A stretch of 54,558 bases of DNA from Acidobacteriota bacterium (GCA_024641665.1 JAHECP010000018.1:1-54558), one strand, 5' to 3'. Positions 42,481 to 50,229 are shown, counted from the stretch's first letter. A program made the numbers and translations. The notes: a model not told the origin generated them from the letters alone.

Positions 42481-43386
42481 CTACTTCTTCACGAGCTCGA
42501 CACGCCGGTTCTTGGCACGGCCCTCCTCGGTGCGGTTGTCGGCGATCGGCTGGGTGTCGCCGAAGCCTTGCGCCGTGAGACGGCCGGCGGGAATGCCCCG
42601 CTGCACCAGCGCCGCCATCACCGCCTTGGCGCGCTCCTCGGACAGCTTCTGGTTGGCCGCCGGGGTCCCGACGTTGTCGGTGTGCCCGCCGACGAGGATC
42701 TGGAGCGTCGGCGCCGCCTTCAGGACCTCGGCCGCCTGGTCCAGCGTCTTGGCCGAGTCCGGCTTGATCGTGGCCTTGCCGGTGTCGAAGTTCACGTAGA
42801 GTGTGATGAAGCCTTCCTTGTTGAGCTTGTCCACCAGCTCGTTCACGCTCACGTCCTGGGCCATCGCCTTGCGCTCGACGATGACCAGGTTGTAGTCGCC
42901 GTAATCGGCGTTCGCGGCGACGTTGACCCAGTATTCGCTTTCCCCCTTCGTCAGCTTCAAGTTGGTGTAGCGCTGGTACAAGGTGCCGCCGGGCGAGTCG
43001 ACCATGTACTTCTGCATGTTCTCCGCGAGGTCGGCTGCGTAGGGATTGGTGAATTCCCCCAGCACGGTACCGCCCGCCGCCTTCACCGCGTTCTGGAAGT
43101 TGCGGATGATCTGAAGGGCGCTGGGCGGCGTCACGCCTTCCTGCACCTTGTAGCTGATGCTGAACACCTTGCCTTCGATCGTCTCGTAGTCGCCCGGGCC
43201 GTTCCACTCCTTGAGATTGGGCTTCGCGAAATCGACGGCGTCGAAGTCGACCGTGTTGCACGAGTAGATGTCGAAATGCGGCATCCGGTTGAACAGCGGA
43301 TGATCCTGGCAACCCTCTTTGTCCTGCATCGGCGCGGAGACCAGCAGCACCGATGCGAGGACGACCCACCACCTGACCGCGATCAT
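42481..43386 (-). CDS. OmpA family outer-membrane/peptidoglycan-binding protein
   Basis: A 301-residue exported protein (MIAVRWWVVLASVLLVSAPM; strong AGGAGGTTT site). The N-terminal domain starts CQDHPLFNRMPHFDIYSCNT, a pattern seen in OmpA-family proteins with a non-barrel N-terminus. The C-terminal 195-300 is a clear OmpA peptidoglycan-binding domain: VNFDTGKATIKPDSAKTLDQ, then GGHTDNVGTPAANQKLSEER, GFGDTQPIADN and NRRVELVKK. The diaminopimelate-binding Asp and Arg (HTDNVG, NRRVE) are present. It precedes the zinc-site protein by 7 bases, so the two are almost certainly co-translated. It may tether the complex to the wall. Confidence 0.88.
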   Translation of the reverse strand: MIAVRWWVVLASVLLVSAPMQDKEGCQDHPLFNRMPHFDIYSCNTVDFDAVDFAKPNLKEWNGPGDYETIEGKVFSISYKVQEGVTPPSALQIIRNFQNAVKAAGGTVLGEFTNPYAADLAENMQKYMVDSPGGTLYQRYTNLKLTKGESEYWVNVAANADYGDYNLVIVERKAMAQDVSVNELVDKLNKEGFITLYVNFDTGKATIKPDSAKTLDQAAEVLKAAPTLQILVGGHTDNVGTPAANQKLSEERAKAVMAALVQRGIPAGRLTAQGFGDTQPIADNRTEEGRAKNRRVELVKK

Positions 43387-43432
43387 GGCAAACCTCCTGA
43401 ATCACAGACGGGACAACGCGCTTCGCCAGCGC

Positions 43433-44182
43433 TCACCGGAGACGCGGCGGCGCGTCCTTGCGCACCAGCTGCCACCTCAGGGTGAGCGCGCCTTCCGTCT
43501 TCTCGCCCGCCAGCACGTTCGGCTGCTTCGGGTCGACCTGCCCCTGCATCGTGTACACCTTCGGGTCGATTCGCACCGACGACGAGCTGACCCGCGTGGT
43601 CGTTCTGGCGCCAGCTCCATGAACGACGCGCCGGGGACCGGGTTGTGACGATAGGCCGGGATCTCGCATGCCGCCGGCGCGCCTGAGCGTGACCTTCCCG
43701 AAAAGGCGCGTCAACGGGACGTCCCACGGCCGAAGGGGCTGTCCGTAGGTGAAGCCTACAGCCAGGGCCTCGCTCGGGTTCTCGCCCGAGGCGCGCCACG
43801 TCACCTCGCCGGTCAAGAGATCCTCGGTGAGCGTCAGCGTCCAGCGATCGCCGGCGGGATCGGTGAAGGTCAGCCGCGTGCCGGCGATCTCCACGCGAAT
43901 CTGGAAGCGCTTGCGAAGGGGCGGGCACGAGGCGTCCGACGAGGGGATGTCCAGCACGAGTTGTCCCAGGTCTCCGCCGGAGGGCAGGGAGAGCCTGATC
44001 GACGGAGGCTGCGCCTTCCCGGTGTAGACGCATCGCAGCGCGATCCTGGGGTCGCCCGCGTCGGTCCAGCTGTTGGTCAGCGCCGCCGAGCCCTCCGACC
44101 TTCCACCGAGGCCGGTCGACTGCGCAGGCAGCACGACCGGCGCCACAGCCACGACCGCAGCGGCCAGGATGGATGCCTTCAT
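43433..44182 (-). CDS. Secreted hypothetical protein, apparently chimeric
   Basis: A 249-residue reading with a signal peptide (MKASILAAAVVAVAPVVLPA). The mature N-terminal part is a beta-rich domain: NSWTDAGDPRIALRCVYTGK, FQIRVEIAGTRLTFTDPAGD and LTLTEDLLTGEVTWRASGEN. Residues around RDPGLSSQPGPRRVVHGAGA are encoded by a 58-base piece that also occurs, in another frame, at the end of the GNAT gene 2.3 kb away. The following RIDPKVYTMQGQVDPKQPNV and LTLRWQLVRKDAPPRLR look like a different protein's end. The gene may have been rebuilt by recombination. It lies 46 bases before the OmpA-like gene and would be first in that operon. Confidence 0.5.
   Translation of the reverse strand: MKASILAAAVVAVAPVVLPAQSTGLGGRSEGSAALTNSWTDAGDPRIALRCVYTGKAQPPSIRLSLPSGGDLGQLVLDIPSSDASCPPLRKRFQIRVEIAGTRLTFTDPAGDRWTLTLTEDLLTGEVTWRASGENPSEALAVGFTYGQPLRPWDVPLTRLFGKVTLRRAGGMRDPGLSSQPGPRRVVHGAGARTTTRVSSSSVRIDPKVYTMQGQVDPKQPNVLAGEKTEGALTLRWQLVRKDAPPRLR
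43608..43665. repeat. 58-base segment shared with the GNAT gene at 45934-45991
   Basis: Positions 43608-43659 are identical to 45934-45985 (52 bases). The next six differ by one base (43660 versus 45986). In the GNAT gene the segment encodes FREIPAYRHNPVPGASFMEL; here it is read in a different frame. The two copies are direct repeats. It is a clear mark of a segmental copy or deletion event. Confidence 0.85.
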
Positions 44183-44208
44183 CGCGTTGCTTCCATGAGA
44201 GGTTCTCT

Positions 44209-45789
44209 CTACTGCCTGCAGGACACGCCTGCCGGCGCGCCGGTCGGCGCGCCCATCCGTTCGTCCGGCGACGCCAGCCTCCGGAACGACAGGTGCTGTA
44301 CGGCGGGCGGCTGGGTCGGCGCCAGCGTGAAGAACACCCCGACCGTGCCCTTCGCGCACGTCATGTTGAACTGGCCCCGCATCCAGTTCTCCGGCATCAC
44401 GGGACCGGCGTCCGTGCACTCGCCGACCTCGTTCTTGAGCGCCCGGATCTCGTCCTGCCGCTCGGCCGATGGCTTGTCGCGGAAGAAGTTGACGGCCGCG
44501 ATCCGCCTCGCCTGCGCATCGTCCCAGCGCTTCCACAGGTTCAGGATGTGGCCGCGCATCTCGGTCTGCAGGGGCGTGGGCGGCAGCTCGCGCTTCTGCA
44601 GGCCGCCCGTCGCCAAGAGCGCGTCCCACGCCCGGCTGATCGGCTCGGACGGACCCGAATAGGTGAGCGTCGCCATCGCGAACATCCCCACGCCGTAGTC
44701 CGGCAGCCACGCCATGTAGGACCCGAACCCCGGCAGCCCGCCGCCGTGGGCTACGATGTGCTCGAAGCGGCAGTCCGACGTCACGCGCAGCCCGAAGCCG
44801 TAGCCGGTCTCGGACGCCTGCAGCCGGCCGTCGACGAGCCGCGCCGTCAGGTTCGAGGGCGTCCACAGGTGCGCCATCTCGCGCACCGAGGCGCGGCGCA
44901 CCGGCCCCGGGTCCTCGTCATCTCGCGCCGGCCACGCCGACAGGTGGAAGGCGACGTACTTCCCGAGATCAACGGCCGTCGTCAGCAGGCCGCCCATCGA
45001 CCCGAACACGCCGTGCGGCAGCGGCGGCTCTTCCGCGTAGGTGCCGTCCGGCTTGAGGCGGTAGCCGATGGCGCGGCGCGCGGCCGGCACGTCCACGAAG
45101 CGGAAGGTGGAGCCGTCCATGTGCAGCTTCGCCAGGATCTCCGTGCCCACGTACTGCTCGTACGGCACGCCGGACGCCTTCGTCACCACGCGGCCCAGCA
45201 GGCCGAAGGCGTAGTTGGAGTACTCGTAGCGCGTGCCGGGCGGCGTGGAGAACGGAATGCCCTTGGCGAGCCACTCGTCCATCAGGGCGTCGGTGGCGCT
45301 CAACTGCTGATCGCCCCAAGGGTTGTCTTCGGGAAAGCCCGCGCTGTGGCTCAGCAGCTGGCGAATGGTCAGGGGCGGCGTGTCGCGCGTGGGAAGCTCC
45401 ATCCGCGCGAATTCAGGGATCCATCGCGACACGGGGTCGTCGAGCGACAGCCGGCCGTCGTCGCGCAGCTTCAGTACGGCCAGCGCGGTGAAGCTCTTGG
45501 TCATCGACGCGATGCGGAACGCGGTGTCGGGCGTGACCGGCGCCTGTGAGGCGCGGTCGCGGACCCCGAACGTCCCCAGATGCGCTACCCGGCCGTCGAT
45601 CACCACGCCCCAGATCATCCCCGGGATCTTCCTGTCGATGGCGTAGGCGCGGAAGAAACGGTCGATCTCCGGCATGGCCGACTGCAGCTTCGCCACGCGG
45701 TCGGGGTCGGCGAATCGCGGCGGCGGATAGGCATCGCTCGCCGCGAGCGTCGCGGTCATCAGCACGGCGACGAGAGGGGTCAGTCGCAT
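44209..45789 (-). CDS. Secreted serine hydrolase, class C beta-lactamase-like (copy A)
   Basis: A 526-residue exported protein (MRLTPLVAVLMTATLAASDA). Catalytic motifs are SMTK in FRIASMTKSFTALAV, YSN in TRYEYSNYAFGLLG, and HGG in IVAHGGGLPGFGSYMAWLPD. The C-terminal extension after about residue 400 includes LWKRWDDAQARRIAAVNFF and GPVMPENWMRGQFNMTCAKG, probably a lipocalin-like add-on. It ends with a short tail, AVQHLSFRRLASPDERMGAP and following. About 494 residues match copy B (50230-52122) with roughly 34 differences by my hand count. The substrate is unknown, and peptides, esters or D-amino-acid compounds are all possible. Confidence 0.9.
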   Translation of the reverse strand: MRLTPLVAVLMTATLAASDAYPPPRFADPDRVAKLQSAMPEIDRFFRAYAIDRKIPGMIWGVVIDGRVAHLGTFGVRDRASQAPVTPDTAFRIASMTKSFTALAVLKLRDDGRLSLDDPVSRWIPEFARMELPTRDTPPLTIRQLLSHSAGFPEDNPWGDQQLSATDALMDEWLAKGIPFSTPPGTRYEYSNYAFGLLGRVVTKASGVPYEQYVGTEILAKLHMDGSTFRFVDVPAARRAIGYRLKPDGTYAEEPPLPHGVFGSMGGLLTTAVDLGKYVAFHLSAWPARDDEDPGPVRRASVREMAHLWTPSNLTARLVDGRLQASETGYGFGLRVTSDCRFEHIVAHGGGLPGFGSYMAWLPDYGVGMFAMATLTYSGPSEPISRAWDALLATGGLQKRELPPTPLQTEMRGHILNLWKRWDDAQARRIAAVNFFRDKPSAERQDEIRALKNEVGECTDAGPVMPENWMRGQFNMTCAKGTVGVFFTLAPTQPPAVQHLSFRRLASPDERMGAPTGAPAGVSCRQ

Positions 45790-45853
45790 GGGCGCCAGTA
45801 TGCCACTGATTGGCCCGCGCCGAGCCCGGCCGCCCGCGCGATCATGCGCTGGA

Positions 45854-46393
45854 TCAGCGCCTTCGTCGTCCGGCCCCCGTCGCTCGGGATCTCGACGACG
45901 CGGGCCGGCCGTGCGGCGGACCGTCCGCCGCGAGCGCCAGCTCCATGAACGACGCGCCGGGGACCGGGTTGTGACGATAGGCCGGAATCTCCCGAAACCC
46001 CAGCTGTCGATAGAGCGCCTGCGCCGCGGCCATGCTGGGCAGCGTGTCCAGCCGCATCGCCCGATAGCCTGCCGCCCGGCCAAAGCGGATGGCTGCCTCC
46101 GCCAGCACGCGGCCCAGGCCCTGCCCGCGCGCCTCGCGCCGGACGTAGAGCCGCTTCATCTCGCAGACGTCCGCCTGCAGGCCGCGGACCGCGACGCAGC
46201 CGATGGCGCGGCCTTCCGCCGTGGCGAGCAGCAGGCAGCCGCCCGGCCGGGCGTAGGCCGCAGGCAGTGTCGCGAGCTCCGCGTCGAAATCCTGGAAGGC
46301 CAGGTCGATGCCGAGCGACCGCACGTATTCCGCGAACAGCGCGCGAATGTCCTGAAGGTCGGCGTCCGTTTCCGCTTCGCGAATCGTCGTCAT
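45854..46393 (-). CDS. GNAT family N-acetyltransferase
   Basis: A 179-residue acetyltransferase starting MTTIREAETDADLQDIRALF. The acetyl-CoA site is the classic MKRLYVRREARGQGLGRVLA (R-x-x-G-x-G). The fold closes with AAAQALYRQLGFREIPAYRH and NPVPGASFMEL. The last about 20 residues (HGRPASSRSRATGAGRRRR) are arginine-rich and probably run-on. The substrate is unknown. A 58-base part of this gene is duplicated at 43608-43665. It sits between copy A of the serine hydrolase and a TonB-domain gene, all on the minus strand. Confidence 0.88.
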   Translation of the reverse strand: MTTIREAETDADLQDIRALFAEYVRSLGIDLAFQDFDAELATLPAAYARPGGCLLLATAEGRAIGCVAVRGLQADVCEMKRLYVRREARGQGLGRVLAEAAIRFGRAAGYRAMRLDTLPSMAAAQALYRQLGFREIPAYRHNPVPGASFMELALAADGPPHGRPASSRSRATGAGRRRR

Positions 46394-46423
46394 GCCCGGT
46401 GCCTCGCGAACCGACGGACCCGC

Positions 46424-47104
46424 TCAACGCCGCGCGACCGTGAACGTGAGCTCGGCCGTCACCGCGACGGCGACCGCTTTGCCCAACCGGCGGGCGGGCC
46501 GGAAGCGCCACTGCGAGAACGCGCGTTGCACCTCCTCGTCCAGGTCCTCCCGGACCGAGCGGACGACCCGAACGTCGCTCACGCGACCGTCCGTCTCGAC
46601 CACGCCGTAGAGGGTGACGACCCCTTCCACGTGTTTGCGCATGGCGTCGACCGGGTACTCCGGTTTGCTCTCGTGGACGACCACGGGAGGCTGCACCAAC
46701 GGATCGCAGGTCGTGAACAGGTCGCCCCGGGGTCCGTGAATCGGATCGAGCCGGAAGGTGAGCTGATCCAGGGTCCGGACGACGGCCTGCCGCCGGCTGA
46801 GCCCTGGCGCGGCCGGCGCGGCAGTCCTCGCGACGCACACGACGTACCGCTCGTAGCGCTCGCCGAGGCGCGCCACGAGATCGGCGCGCAGCATCGCGAC
46901 AACCGAGAGATCGAAGACGCGGCCGCTCCCGGCAGACTCGAGCAGCAGGCCGGCCCCGGCGGCGCGGTCCGGGCACGTGAGGGCGAGCACGCGCCCGCAG
47001 AACAGCCAGTCCGGCTCCTGCGCCCGTGCCGGCGGCGGGCCGGCGTGAGCAGCGGCTCCCCAGGCGACGAGCACAGCGAGCAACGACCAGCCGCCTCTCG
47101 TCAT
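46424..47104 (-). CDS. Exported protein with TonB C-terminal domain
   Basis: A 226-residue protein with a signal peptide (MTRGGWSLLAVLVAWGAAAH; GGGAGTGAGG upstream). The middle region VFDLSVVAMLRADLVARLGE is unassigned. The C-terminal 135-226 is a TonB C-terminal fold: PPVVVHESKPEYPVDAMRKH, then VEGVVTLYGVVETDGRVSDV and QRAFSQWRFRPARRLGKAVA. It lacks the usual N-terminal TM anchor plus long Pro-rich spacer, so it is not a standard TonB. Exported proteins of this kind are common in Acidobacteriota. It begins 3 bases after the methyltransferase gene ends, so the two are one operon. Confidence 0.82.
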   Translation of the reverse strand: MTRGGWSLLAVLVAWGAAAHAGPPPARAQEPDWLFCGRVLALTCPDRAAGAGLLLESAGSGRVFDLSVVAMLRADLVARLGERYERYVVCVARTAAPAAPGLSRRQAVVRTLDQLTFRLDPIHGPRGDLFTTCDPLVQPPVVVHESKPEYPVDAMRKHVEGVVTLYGVVETDGRVSDVRVVRSVREDLDEEVQRAFSQWRFRPARRLGKAVAVAVTAELTFTVARR

Positions 47105-47107
47105 GCC

Positions 47108-47617
47108 TCACTCCCTGTCGACCGGGACGCACGGAATCCACCGGTTCACCCACCGTGTGTACTGGGCGTACGAGTCGCCGAACCGCTTCGCGAGGCCCGG
47201 CTCCTCGACGAGCACGACGAGCACGTGGGACAGCAGCCAGAACAGCGCCCCGAGCGCGAGAATCGACACCGACCGGACGGCGAGGCCGCCCCCGGCGAAG
47301 GCGAGCACCGCCCCGACGTACATCGGGTTGCGGACGTACCGGTACGGACCGCTGGCCACGAACACCTGCGGCGGGTCGAACGGCGCGGGGGTGCCGCGGC
47401 CCTGCGTCACGAAGAGCGCCACCGAGCTCAGGCCGACCGCTGCGCCTGCCAGCGCGAGAACCCACCCGATCGGCGTCAGCCATGTCGGTGGCGAGACGCC
47501 GATCGCCGGGTCGAGGCGCGTCACCAGCGCCGCCAGCCAGAACCAGAGCGCCACGAACAGCGTGGCCATCACCACGCCGCGCCACGCCACGACCGCCGAC
47601 TTGTCACCCTGGGTCAT
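47108..47617 (-). CDS. Isoprenylcysteine carboxyl methyltransferase-type membrane protein
   Basis: A 169-residue protein with four to five hydrophobic segments, starting at ATG 47617 (MTQGDKSAVVAWRGVVMATL). The signature of the ICMT/PEMT-like family is clear: FVASGPYRYVRNPMYVGAVL (SGPYRYVRHPMY motif, SAM binding), and later VEEPGLAKRFGDSYAQYTRW (EE..L...FG..Y..Y). It is an integral membrane methyltransferase with unknown acceptor. The ATG overlaps the stop of a short upstream reading (ATGA), implying former or present coupling. TonB-domain and DinB-like genes flank it on the same strand. Confidence 0.87.
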   Translation of the reverse strand: MTQGDKSAVVAWRGVVMATLFVALWFWLAALVTRLDPAIGVSPPTWLTPIGWVLALAGAAVGLSSVALFVTQGRGTPAPFDPPQVFVASGPYRYVRNPMYVGAVLAFAGGGLAVRSVSILALGALFWLLSHVLVVLVEEPGLAKRFGDSYAQYTRWVNRWIPCVPVDRE

Positions 47618-47800
47618 TCGTCCCCCTGAACGGCGCGCGGCTCGCGCACCCTGGCCCAGCCGCGCTCGTCCGTGCCGATGACCCTCAGCCCTTCGTCGTT
47701 CGCGTCGCACTGGTGATACAGGATCGGCAGCGTCGCACTGGCTGGCGCCGCGATCCTCGCGAGGTCTTCGGCACTCGTACGAAGTCCGCGACGCGATGAC
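47614..47800 (-). pseudogene. Short gene fragment coupled to the methyltransferase gene
   Basis: A reading of about 55 codons, including SAEDLARIAAPASATLPILY followed by HQCDANDEGLRVIGTDERGW and ARVREPRAVQGDE, ends in TGA overlapping the ATG of the methyltransferase gene. That is the junction of a real operon gene. No start codon is available before it meets the end region of the DinB gene at 47805. I take it as the 3' remnant of a lost gene of unknown family. Confidence 0.35.
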
Positions 47801-47804
47801 CGAC

Positions 47805-48329
47805 TCAGCGGTCCAGGATCGGAAGATACGCACGCCACGGCCCGACCGCCTCGCGGTACTGCTTCGCCATGACGCGGGCCGTCTGTGCCACGTGGCCCAG
47901 GTCGTGCGCGACCCAGGTGGCCAGCAGTTGGCGCAGCGTGACCGGCCCGAACTCGGGATGCTCCCCCACCAGGGCGAGCTGGGCGTCGGTCAGCCGCCAT
48001 CCGGCGAGCGTGGCCAGGTTCCCGGCCCGAAGGCGCGCGAACTCGTCGAGCAGGTCGGCGAGCGACTTGCCCTGGCCCTCGCGGAACTGAGCGAAGCGGT
48101 CGTAGGGCGTGAAGCGGCGCTGCGGGCCCTGGGCCAGGATGAGTTGCGCGCGCGGGATCCAGTCGGTGCGCTCGCCGTGGATCAGGTGGCCCACGATGAC
48201 GTAGGGGCTCCACGTCTCCGGACCCTCGGTTGCGTCGGTCCACGCAGGCGGGAGTCCGGCGAGCATCGCACGCAAGGCGTGCGGCGTGCGCTCGAGGACC
48301 GCCATGCCGGTCGTCAGGTCGAAATTCAT
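47805..48329 (-). CDS. DinB family protein
   Basis: A 174-residue four-helix-bundle protein of the DinB/YfiT superfamily, starting MNFDLTTGMAVLERTPHALR with a GGAGAAA site. The metal-binding histidines are in place: IVGHLIHGERTDWIPRAQLI (first) and the pair in WVAHDLGHVAQTARVMAKQY. Members are metal-dependent transferases using thiols such as bacillithiol or mycothiol in some phyla. The cofactor in this organism is unknown. A second DinB-like gene lies directly upstream, suggesting a duplicated pair. Confidence 0.88.
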   Translation of the reverse strand: MNFDLTTGMAVLERTPHALRAMLAGLPPAWTDATEGPETWSPYVIVGHLIHGERTDWIPRAQLILAQGPQRRFTPYDRFAQFREGQGKSLADLLDEFARLRAGNLATLAGWRLTDAQLALVGEHPEFGPVTLRQLLATWVAHDLGHVAQTARVMAKQYREAVGPWRAYLPILDR

Positions 48330-48420
48330 GGTGTTTCTCCGCGACCGCCGTCGAGTGCAGCCGCGTGTTCGGCTGCCTCACCAGCGCAGGGTCGGCGGCA
48401 GTTCAGGACGCAAGTCGGCG

Positions 48421-48942
48421 TCATTCCCGGTGATCGCTCCGTCGAACAGCGGGCCGCTCGGGCCACGCTGCATCAGGGCTGACGGGTTCCGGTTGCTCGG
48501 GACCCAGATTGGCTGGATCCATGGCCGCCTCGATGAAATTCTCGGGAGGCACCGGCGAGCCCGCAAGACGTCGAAGCATCGCGAGCTGCCCGGCATGACT
48601 CATGGCATCCGCAAATGGGCCCTGCAGGAGTCGCTCTTCGGTCGTGCCCCTCAGTTCGGTTCCCGCCGCAAGGTGCCGCGCCAGGTCCTCGAGCATCGTG
48701 TGAAAGCGCCTGATCTCGGCCGCGAGGTCCTGCAAGGGCTCCGCTCGGTAGCGGCCACCCTCGAAGAAGGTGCGCGCATAGCCCAGAACGCTCGTCATGT
48801 GCCGAACCAGCTCGGCGGGCGTTCGCACTTGCTCGCCCGCCTGGAACCCTCCAAACGAATCGGGCGCACCCCGCAGGGCCTTCTGCGTGCGATAGGCGAG
48901 GGCCGCGAGGAAATGCCGCAGTATGGAACGCTTTTCGTTCAT
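48421..48942 (-). CDS. DinB-like protein
   Basis: A 173-residue protein from ATG 48940-48942 (MNEKRSILRHFLAALAYRTQ). Helix 1 and the motif AELVRHMTSVLGYARTFFEG match the DinB_2-type bundle, with a histidine at the first metal position. The third-helix region is FADAMSHAGQLAMLRRLAGS, where HAGQ carries the second histidine position. The expected HDxxH pair is reduced to one His, so metal binding may differ. The last about 30 residues are proline-rich (GPEQPEPVSPDAAWPERPAV). An attC-like structure ends 146 bases upstream of it. Confidence 0.72.
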   Translation of the reverse strand: MNEKRSILRHFLAALAYRTQKALRGAPDSFGGFQAGEQVRTPAELVRHMTSVLGYARTFFEGGRYRAEPLQDLAAEIRRFHTMLEDLARHLAAGTELRGTTEERLLQGPFADAMSHAGQLAMLRRLAGSPVPPENFIEAAMDPANLGPEQPEPVSPDAAWPERPAVRRSDHRE

Positions 48943-49087
48943 CACGATTGATCTTTCCGCCCTCCAACGCCACGCCGCTCGCCGGATACCGCTTGCCAGC
49001 CGGGCGCGACCCTCATCGAGGCCATTCTCCCCGAGCCTGCGCACACGCCGCAATCGGTCTGTTGCTTCGGTGGCCCGAATGGAGTCT

Positions 49088-49156
49088 GTCCAACGATGGT
49101 GACTGAGCCGCGCGGCGCCACGATCGACGCCCCGCCGGCTCCATTCGCTTGTTATG
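49088..49156 (-). repeat. attC-like recombination site (candidate)
   Basis: On the minus strand the segment starts GCATAACAAGCG and ends CATCGTTGGAC, 69 bases long. GTTGGAC fits the integron core GTTRRRY, and the left end GCATAAC is near RYYYAAC. Inside, GGAGCCG and CGGCTC form an inner stem. The stop codon of the upstream reading (TAA at 49152-49154) lies inside the left core, as is common for gene cassettes. No integrase is present in the window. Pairing of the outer cores is imperfect. Confidence 0.4.
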
Positions 49157-49245
49157 CCGCCGCTCCCGTCAACACGATGGCCCGGCCTCGAGTAATCACG
49201 AGCGTGTCCTCGTAGTGCGCGGCCAAGCTCCCATCGCGAATCCCG
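49152..49245 (-). pseudogene. C-terminal fragment of methionine aminopeptidase (map)
   Basis: Reading the minus strand gives GIRDGSLAAHYEDTLVITRG, then RAIVLTGAAA and TAA. This is the end of type-I methionine aminopeptidases, where 'TrDGslAAqyEHTv.vT..g.evLT' surrounds the last metal-ligand glutamate. Only about 30 codons are present, joined to the start of an unrelated reading (49196-49315) in another frame. It is a translocated relic and cannot function. Confidence 0.6.
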
Positions 49246-49315
49246 CCAGGCTCGAGTCGTACGCGGCGCAGGCCAGCTGCAACACTTCCTCTTCGGAGTA
49301 CACGCGCTCGGTCAT
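49196..49315 (-). CDS. Truncated start of an unknown gene coupled to the racemase gene
   Basis: ATG at 49313-49315 overlaps the racemase stop codon (ATGA). The reading MTERVYSEEEVLQLACAAYD followed by SSLAGF looks like a genuine N-terminus. After about 25 residues it runs into the methionine aminopeptidase fragment and ends out of frame at residue 39. The original second gene of the racemase operon therefore seems to have been cut here. Confidence 0.35.
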   Translation of the reverse strand: MTERVYSEEEVLQLACAAYDSSLAGFAMGAWPRTTRTRS

Positions 49316-50076
49316 CGCTGTGGTCCTGATGGGTGATGGTCGCTCGGTCCGGCGGACGCTCGATCGGTGTCGGACGGCCGGCCCTCTGGTGATCGGAGAC
49401 GCCGGACGATGGCGGCCACGTGCAGCGCGGTCGTGTCGAGCGCCGGGACGCCGGCGATGACCGGTCCCGGCAGCAGCAGCGGCAGCTCGGTTCCGCCGAG
49501 GATGACGCCGTCGAGGCGTTCCTCGTGCCGCAGGCGTTCGACGAGCGACACGAACTGCTGCCGCGTGCCGTCCCGAAACTCGCCCTTGAGGAGCTCGGTG
49601 ATGTATCGCTCGTGGACCCACGCCCGGTCGGCGTCGCCCGGCACCACGACCGCAATCCCGTAGCGCGCGCACACCCCCGGATAGAACGACCCTTCCATGG
49701 TGAAGCGCGTGCCCAGCAGCGCGAGGCGGCCGAGGCTGCGCCGCCGCGCTTCCTCGGCGCACGTCTCGACGATGCTGATCAGGGGAACCGGCGACCGGGC
49801 GGCGAGCTCGTCGAAGACGAGGTGGGGCGTGTTGGCGGTCATGGCCGCGAAGTCCACGCCCGCGCCGGCCAGCCGGCCGAGCGACCCGAGGAGGTACTCC
49901 GTCAGCCCGGACCGGTCGTGTTCGACGAGCGCCAGCCCGCGCTGCACGTCGAGGCTGTCGATGACGATGGAGGGGGCGGAGAACGGAGCCTCTCGCTGCC
50001 ACGCCTCCAGGATGCGGCGGTAGTAGTCGATCGTGGACTCGGGCCCGAGCCCTCCGACGATTCCGACGCTCGTCAT
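49312..50076 (-). CDS. Aspartate/glutamate racemase family protein
   Basis: A 254-residue protein of the PLP-independent Asp/Glu racemase fold, starting MTSVGIVGGLGPESTIDYYR with the family's GGLGP phosphate/carboxylate-binding loop. The two catalytic cysteine positions are not cysteine here. The first motif reads MTANTPH (Ala81 where CNT is usual) and the second ILGGTELPLLL (Gly195 where GCTE is usual). Thus it may not be a two-base racemase. The C-terminal 25 residues after AAIVRRLRSPEG are low-complexity. A GAGG site precedes the ATG. Alternative roles are ligand binding or a one-base lyase-like activity. Confidence 0.83.
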   Translation of the reverse strand: MTSVGIVGGLGPESTIDYYRRILEAWQREAPFSAPSIVIDSLDVQRGLALVEHDRSGLTEYLLGSLGRLAGAGVDFAAMTANTPHLVFDELAARSPVPLISIVETCAEEARRRSLGRLALLGTRFTMEGSFYPGVCARYGIAVVVPGDADRAWVHERYITELLKGEFRDGTRQQFVSLVERLRHEERLDGVILGGTELPLLLPGPVIAGVPALDTTALHVAAIVRRLRSPEGRPSDTDRASAGPSDHHPSGPQR

Positions 50077-50229
50077 CGGCCGCCTCGCACGGCGTCTTGA
50101 TCGCTGCGACGAGAACCGCTATGATATCGCATTCCTCGGAATTCAGAGTCCGTTACTGCCGGTCCGCCGGACCGCTGTTTCTCTCGCATGAGGCTCGCCA
50201 TGAGCGCGGGCTCCTGACGCCGGACGCGC

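Noticed and set aside
45780-47585. A 601-codon minus-strand frame across GNAT, TonB-domain and methyltransferase genes
   Set aside because: It ignores three well-supported genes in other frames and has no motif of its own.
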